NCBI GenBank assembly: GCA_964558365.1
Contig: CAZLCC010000005.1
Coordinates: forward strand, 1-10,057
DNA from: CAZLCC01 sp964558365
GTDB taxonomy: Bacteria; Patescibacteriota; Saccharimonadia; Saccharimonadales; Saccharimonadaceae
DNA length: 10,057 bases
Direction of reading: 5' to 3'
Below, piece after piece: positions 7,367 to 10,057 of the stretch (position 1 is the stretch's first letter; each line of letters starts with the position of its first letter). Both the position numbers and the translations under genes were made by a program. The notes under the pieces were generated by a model. That model searched no databases. It saw only the letters and a program-made list of their open reading frames with translations, and was not told the DNA's origin.

Positions 7367-7632
7367 GTAAGCAAGAAAAAAAATACCTATCAGTAAAAAT
7401 ACTTTCTCCAACCCAACACCTTTACGAAGGTAAGGCTCTTTCTGTCAGCGCTAATAATAAAGTTGGTCACTTCGATGTTTTGGCTGGGCATACTAATTTT
7501 TTCTCTATATTGACTCCGTCTGGAGTTGAAGTGAATACTGGTGAAAAGCAACTTACTTTTCCTATTGCTCATGGGCTTATGAAGGTGCACGATAACGTCG
7601 TGACACTTTATGTGGACATCAACGCCGCATAG
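7363..7632 (+). CDS. atpC: F1-type ATPase subunit epsilon, N-terminal beta domain only
   Basis: This 89-residue protein corresponds to the N-terminal beta-sandwich of epsilon (ILSPTQHLYEGKALSV, GHFDVLAGHTNFFSIL, IAHGLMKVHDNVVTLYVD). That domain sits at the foot of gamma against the membrane rotor. The usual C-terminal helical hairpin, about 45 residues that can extend into the head and block ATP hydrolysis, is absent. The frame ends cleanly at TAG, and the following bases do not encode it in an obvious way. Loss of the inhibitory arm suggests an enzyme not held back from hydrolysis. ATGA overlap with beta (7363-7366), with only a weak GAGAAG (7345-7350) upstream, so it is probably translated by coupling. 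It is the last gene of the operon; no convincing terminator follows it. Confidence 0.9.
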   Translation: MSKQEKKYLSVKILSPTQHLYEGKALSVSANNKVGHFDVLAGHTNFFSILTPSGVEVNTGEKQLTFPIAHGLMKVHDNVVTLYVDINAA

Positions 7633-7666
7633 GTGGTATTTCTCTGTAAAAAGATGAAAAACGCTC

Positions 7667-7695
7667 TTGCTTATCGTGGCTTCATCAAATACAAT
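7667..7695 (+). promoter_or_regulatory. Sigma70-type promoter of the 7743 gene
   Basis: TTGCTT (7667-7672), a 17-base spacer, then TACAAT (7690-7695). Transcription would start near 7702 and leave an untranslated leader of about 40 bases. The spacing is ideal, and the -10 is identical to those at 1820 and 8393. Confidence 0.7.
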
Positions 7696-7742
7696 AGGGT
7701 GGAATATTAAGAACGAGTGGGGGAGTTTTAATACATAATATT

Positions 7743-8273
7743 ATGAATGTAAAAGTAAAACCAAATCAAACACATAGAAATGCAGGTGTTTCGCAACAAG
7801 CTGTATATCAACAAAAGCCAAGTGGCCATAAGGGCATCCTTATTGCCGTTATTGTGGCTCTAGTGGCTATCGTTTTGGTAGTTTTGGGAGTTTGGCTATA
7901 TCAATCTAAAGATTCACCAGTAGCAACAGGTGGCGGTGAGGTTAATAAAGACCAGTATCAAGCGGTTTTTCTTACTAACGGGCAAGTCTATTTTGGCAAT
8001 CTTTCTAAGCCAAGTAGTGACTACGTAAACCTAGAAAATATCTACTATCTTCAGGTGCAGCAGTCAACAGAACAGCCTTCATCTGAGCGACCTGCGGTAC
8101 AACCTTCATCAGAAAACCAACAGTCGCAAGTTGCGTTAACGAAGCTTGGAAAAGAGCTTCATGGTCCTGAAGACAAAATGTATATTGCACGTGACCAAGT
8201 ACTTTTTTGGGAAAACCTAAAGAATGACGGTACGGTAGCAAAAGCTATCAAGCAAAACGAGTCAAAAAACTAA
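7743..8273 (+). CDS. Single-helix membrane protein, conserved-hypothetical type
   Basis: This 176-residue protein has no function I can name. The N-terminal 30 residues are polar and basic and probably cytoplasmic. One strong membrane helix follows (31-53, ILIAVIVALVAIVLVVLGVW). The C-terminal domain is probably outside the cell. It begins with DQYQAVFLTNGQVYFGNL and YVNLENIYYLQ, passes through a Gln/Ser/Pro linker with two QPSSE copies (about 104-126), and ends in LGKELHGPEDKMYIARDQVL and FWENLKNDGTVAKAI. I recall this pattern as a conserved hypothetical membrane protein of Saccharibacteria and other CPR, but have no search to prove it. The ATG is preceded by a GGGGGAG (7719-7725) at an unusually long distance of about 17 bases, so initiation may be weak or may rely on another signal. 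It has its own promoter and terminator and is not part of the ATPase operon. Confidence 0.85.
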   Translation: MNVKVKPNQTHRNAGVSQQAVYQQKPSGHKGILIAVIVALVAIVLVVLGVWLYQSKDSPVATGGGEVNKDQYQAVFLTNGQVYFGNLSKPSSDYVNLENIYYLQVQQSTEQPSSERPAVQPSSENQQSQVALTKLGKELHGPEDKMYIARDQVLFWENLKNDGTVAKAIKQNESKN

Positions 8274-8295
8274 GTTTTTAGGATAGGATTAGCTT

Positions 8296-8330
8296 AATAA
8301 TATGCACCTTGAGTGCATATTATTTTGTTT
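8296..8330 (+). terminator. Intrinsic terminator after the 7743 gene
   Basis: A perfect 12-bp stem, AATAATATGCAC (8296-8307) with GTGCATATTATT (8313-8324), has a five-base loop and is followed by TTGTTT. It starts about 20 bases after the stop codon. The stem ends are A/T, so the reverse strand (AATAATATGCAC stem with upstream AAACAA) could also form it. Confidence 0.85.
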
Positions 8331-8344
8331 AGCGTAAACTAAAC
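8327..8344. repeat. Short inverted repeat
   Basis: GTTTAG (8327-8332) and CTAAAC (8339-8344) form a small palindrome directly behind the terminator, sharing its T-tract. It could be a protein-binding site or just A/T-rich chance; no function is claimed. Confidence 0.35.
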
Positions 8345-8369
8345 ATATGAAAATTATTTTCAAATCAGG

Positions 8370-8398
8370 TTGCTAAAGAAAGAGTTTTGGGCTACAAT
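8370..8398 (+). promoter_or_regulatory. Sigma70-type promoter upstream of hairpin RNA
   Basis: TTGCTA (8370-8375), an exact 17-base spacer, then TACAAT (8393-8398). Start of transcription near 8405. The sequence it drives first is the stem-loop at 8414-8468, not an open reading frame. Confidence 0.65.
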
Positions 8399-8404
8399 AA
8401 AAAG

Positions 8405-8468
8405 ACTGCGAATGTTTCTAAAGAAACCTCTGGCGATTGAATAACCAATCTACAGAGGTTATTTTATT
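8405..8468 (+). ncRNA. Putative short RNA or attenuator ahead of 23S rRNA
   Basis: Behind the promoter at 8370 lie two overlapping hairpins. The first is GTTTC (8414-8418) with GAAAC (8423-8427). The second has an outer 8-bp stem AACCTCTG (8425-8432) with CAGAGGTT (8453-8460) and an inner stem GATTG (8435-8439) with CAATC (8446-8450). ATTTTATT follows at once. They share bases 8425-8427 and cannot both be complete. This is a terminator-like end to an RNA of about 60 bases or an attenuator in the rRNA leader. It does not match a tRNA or any small RNA I know. Confidence 0.4.
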
Positions 8469-8491
8469 GCAAAAATAACAGCATTTTTATC

Positions 8492-8521
8492 TTTACATCG
8501 TAATGTAAGAGTTGCTACACT
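8492..8521 (+). promoter_or_regulatory. Probable 23S rRNA promoter
   Basis: TTTACA (8492-8497), an 18-base spacer, then TACACT (8516-8521), preceded by TGC so that it is also an extended -10. The start would be near 8528, about 175 bases before the mature 23S end. A 6-bp palindrome TTACAT-CGTA-ATGTAA (8493-8508) covers the -35 and the start of the spacer and could be an operator. Confidence 0.55.
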
Positions 8522-8597
8522 GGTGCGAGTTGAGTTCAGACATGAGTCTCTAAAATAGAAGAGAGTTTTGTGTGCACTCAAGAGGTGAGTCACGGTA

Positions 8598-8642
8598 GTT
8601 TAACAATTTGGTGGTTATAAACATTGATGAGATGTTTATAAC
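8598..8642 (+). promoter_or_regulatory. boxA-like element and stem-loop in the rRNA leader
   Basis: GTTTAACAATTTG (8598-8610) resembles the TTTAACAATTT of enterobacterial rRNA boxA antitermination sites, where Nus factors load. It is followed by a perfect 11-bp stem, GTTATAAACAT (8614-8624) with ATGTTTATAAC (8632-8642), which has a seven-base loop and then TTTTG. The order boxA then hairpin is what an rRNA leader would carry. The stem plus Ts could otherwise act as a weak terminator that antitermination has to overcome. Confidence 0.45.
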
Positions 8643-8653
8643 TTTTGTAAAGG

Positions 8654-8699
8654 ATTGACGGCCAGTAAGTGCTATTTAGCAATTACTAGTTAAGTCAAT
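8654..8699 (+). other. Nested stem just before the 23S 5' end
   Basis: The outer stem is ATTGAC (8654-8659) with GTCAAT (8694-8699). The inner stem is AGTAA (8664-8668) with TTACT (8683-8687), continued by TGCT with AGCA. It ends about five bases before the predicted mature 23S start, which suggests a role in processing of the precursor, but this is inferred from position only. Confidence 0.4.
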
Positions 8700-8703
8700 G
8701 CAT

Positions 8704-10057
8704 AAAAAGGTACTCAAGGGCGCACAATGGATGCCTAGACGTATATTACCGATGAAGGACGTGGAAGACTGCGAAAAGCTTCGGGGAGCTGTCAACAAGC
8801 TTTGATCCGGAGATATCCGAATGGGGAAACCCACCATGAGTCATGTCATGTGTATCGTTACCTGAATATATAGGGTAATTGAAAGGGAACCGGGGGAACT
8901 GAAACATCTTAGTACCTCGAGGAAGAGAAAGTAAATAACGATTCTCGGAGTAGTGGCGAGCGAAACGGGATGAGCCCAAACCTTTTACGTTTTTGTCTGT
9001 TCGTTTACGAATAGACAAATAAGCTGACAGGCGAATGCGTATAAGGGGTTGCGAGGAATTTAAAGACCAGGTCAGAGCGTTTGATTTATCAAACATTCTG
9101 ACTTGCGACATCGAACTGTCATTCGGTGGTAAGGTAAGAAATCGGCGTTGTTAGCAGAATCATTTGGAAAGATGAGCCAAAGACTGTGATAGCCAGGTAC
9201 GCGAAAGCGACGTTGACCTTATATTAAGTTTTCTCAAGTAGGACGGGGCACGAGAAACCCTGTTTGAATCCGGCTGGACCACCAGCCAAGGCTAAATATA
9301 ATATACGATCGATAGTGAACTAGTACAGTGATGGAAAGGTGAAAAGAACCCCGGGAGGGGAGTGAAATAGATCCTGAAATTGTGTGCCTACAAGGAGTCG
9401 GAGCAGATTTATTCTGTGACGGCGTGCTTTTTGTAGAACGATCCAGCGAGTTAATTTTATGTGCGAGGTTAAGTCAATTGACGGAGCCACAGTGAAAGCG
9501 AGCCTGAATAGGGCGAATAAGTACATAGGATTAGACCCGAAACCGGGTGACCTAACCATGGGCAGGTTGAAGCGACGGTAACACGTCGTGAAGGACCGAA
9601 CCAGGACACGCTGCAAAGTGTTTGGATGACCTGTGGTTAGCGGTGAAATGCCAATCGAACTCGGAGATAGCTGGTTCTCCTCGAAATAGCTTTAGGGCTA
9701 GCGTCATGTTATTAGCAAACGGGGGTAGAGCTCTGTAAAGGACTGGGGCGGGCAACTGTACCCACCCTTAACAAACTACGAATACCGTTTGTGGAACCAT
9801 GGCAGTTAGAACGTCGGGGCTAAGCTCGGCGCTCGAAAGGGAAACAGCCCAGACCATCATCTAAGGTCCCTAAATATATGCTCAGTGGGAAACAAGGTGA
9901 GATTTCTTAAACAGCGAGGATGTTGGCTTAGAAGCAGCCATTCATTTAAAGAGTGCGTAACAGCTCACTCGTCAAGAGATCTTGCGTGGAAAATGTAACG
10001 GGGCTAAAGCATATTACCGAAGATATGGACTGCACCTTATGGTGTATGTGGTAGAGG
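8704..10057 (+). rRNA. rrl: 23S ribosomal RNA, 5' part (continues past the window)
   Basis: The 5' end is set at about 8704 by comparison with the Bacillus start (GGGCGCAC then GGATGCC). The order of conserved blocks is right: GATGAAGGACGTG, GATCCGGAG, GGGGAAACCCACC, AGTAGTGGCGAGCGAA, GATAGTGAAC, GAAAAGAACCCC, TAGACCCGAAACCGGGTGA, CATGGGCAGGTTGAAG, GATAGCTGGTTCTC, GGATGTTGGCTTAGAAGCAG and GTGCGTAACAGCTCACT. About 1,350 bases are present, covering domains I and most of II. No intron or large insertion is visible in these blocks. No 16S rRNA or tRNA lies between the protein gene ending at 8273 and this start, so the gene seems to stand alone with its own promoter. Open frames on the reverse strand here are chance. 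Confidence 0.97.

Noticed and set aside
7653..7686. GATGAA...TTCATC as terminator of the ATPase operon
   Set aside because: The arms are only six bases, 22 bases apart, with no T-run, and the region overlaps a good promoter.
8400..8703. tRNA gene or 16S remnant before the 23S
   Set aside because: No cloverleaf with a T-loop GTTCRA and matching acceptor stem, and no conserved 16S blocks could be found on reading.
8746..9755. Reverse-strand open frames inside the 23S gene
   Set aside because: They lie on highly conserved rRNA blocks and are chance frames.
9880..10057. Group I intron in the 23S, as found in some CPR
   Set aside because: The conserved blocks run without interruption up to the window end; later insertion sites are not covered.
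1..10057. CRISPR array, insertion sequence or transposase
   Set aside because: No regularly spaced direct repeats, no transposase-like protein and no terminal inverted repeats seen.

Overview
The window most likely comes from a Patescibacteria/CPR bacterium, best guess Saccharibacteria (TM7). This rests on family resemblance, not on a search. Genes are compact and overlapping. TGA, TAG and TAA all act as stops, so this is the standard code 11 and not the UGA-glycine code of Gracilibacteria/SR1. The fiber-type surface protein, the small one-helix membrane protein and the 23S rRNA all look like those of this lineage.

Layout, all on the + strand. (1) 2-1786: the 3' part of a large repetitive tail-fiber-like surface protein with an S74-type chaperone-like region and an extra C-terminal beta domain. 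(2) 1836-7632: a seven-gene operon encoding an F1-like rotary ATPase. The order is exported c-like protein, b, delta, alpha, gamma, beta, epsilon, with start/stop overlaps at five of the six junctions. (3) 7743-8273: a one-helix membrane protein with its own promoter, followed by a strong intrinsic terminator. (4) 8331-8703: a non-coding stretch holding two sigma70-type promoters, a possible short RNA or attenuator, a boxA-like element and stem-loops. (5) About 8704 to the end: the 5' part of a 23S rRNA gene with no 16S rRNA or tRNA just before it.

The ATPase is the main item of interest. The catalytic head looks functional: Walker A and B motifs, the catalytic glutamate of beta and the arginine finger of alpha are all present. 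The membrane part is not that of an ordinary ATP synthase, because no subunit a is encoded here. In the slot where subunit c would sit is a 279-residue protein with a signal peptide, a roughly 170-residue extracytoplasmic beta-rich domain and a C-terminal two-helix hairpin. The hairpin carries the c-type loop GRNP but lacks the ion-binding carboxylate at the expected place in helix 2. Epsilon is cut to its N-terminal beta domain, and alpha has a short N-terminus. My inference is that this is an ATP-driven rotary or mechanical machine that carries or moves a surface domain, rather than a proton-driven ATP synthase. The F1-like X0 ATPases of mollicutes, one type of which drives Mycoplasma mobile gliding, are the nearest analogy I know. 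The coupling, the stoichiometry and any partner are unknown from sequence alone.

Three promoters share the -10 hexamer TACAAT (1820, 7690, 8393), and a fourth has TACACT (8516). The ATPase operon appears to be transcribed from an extended -10 promoter so close to the first ATG that its mRNA would be essentially leaderless.
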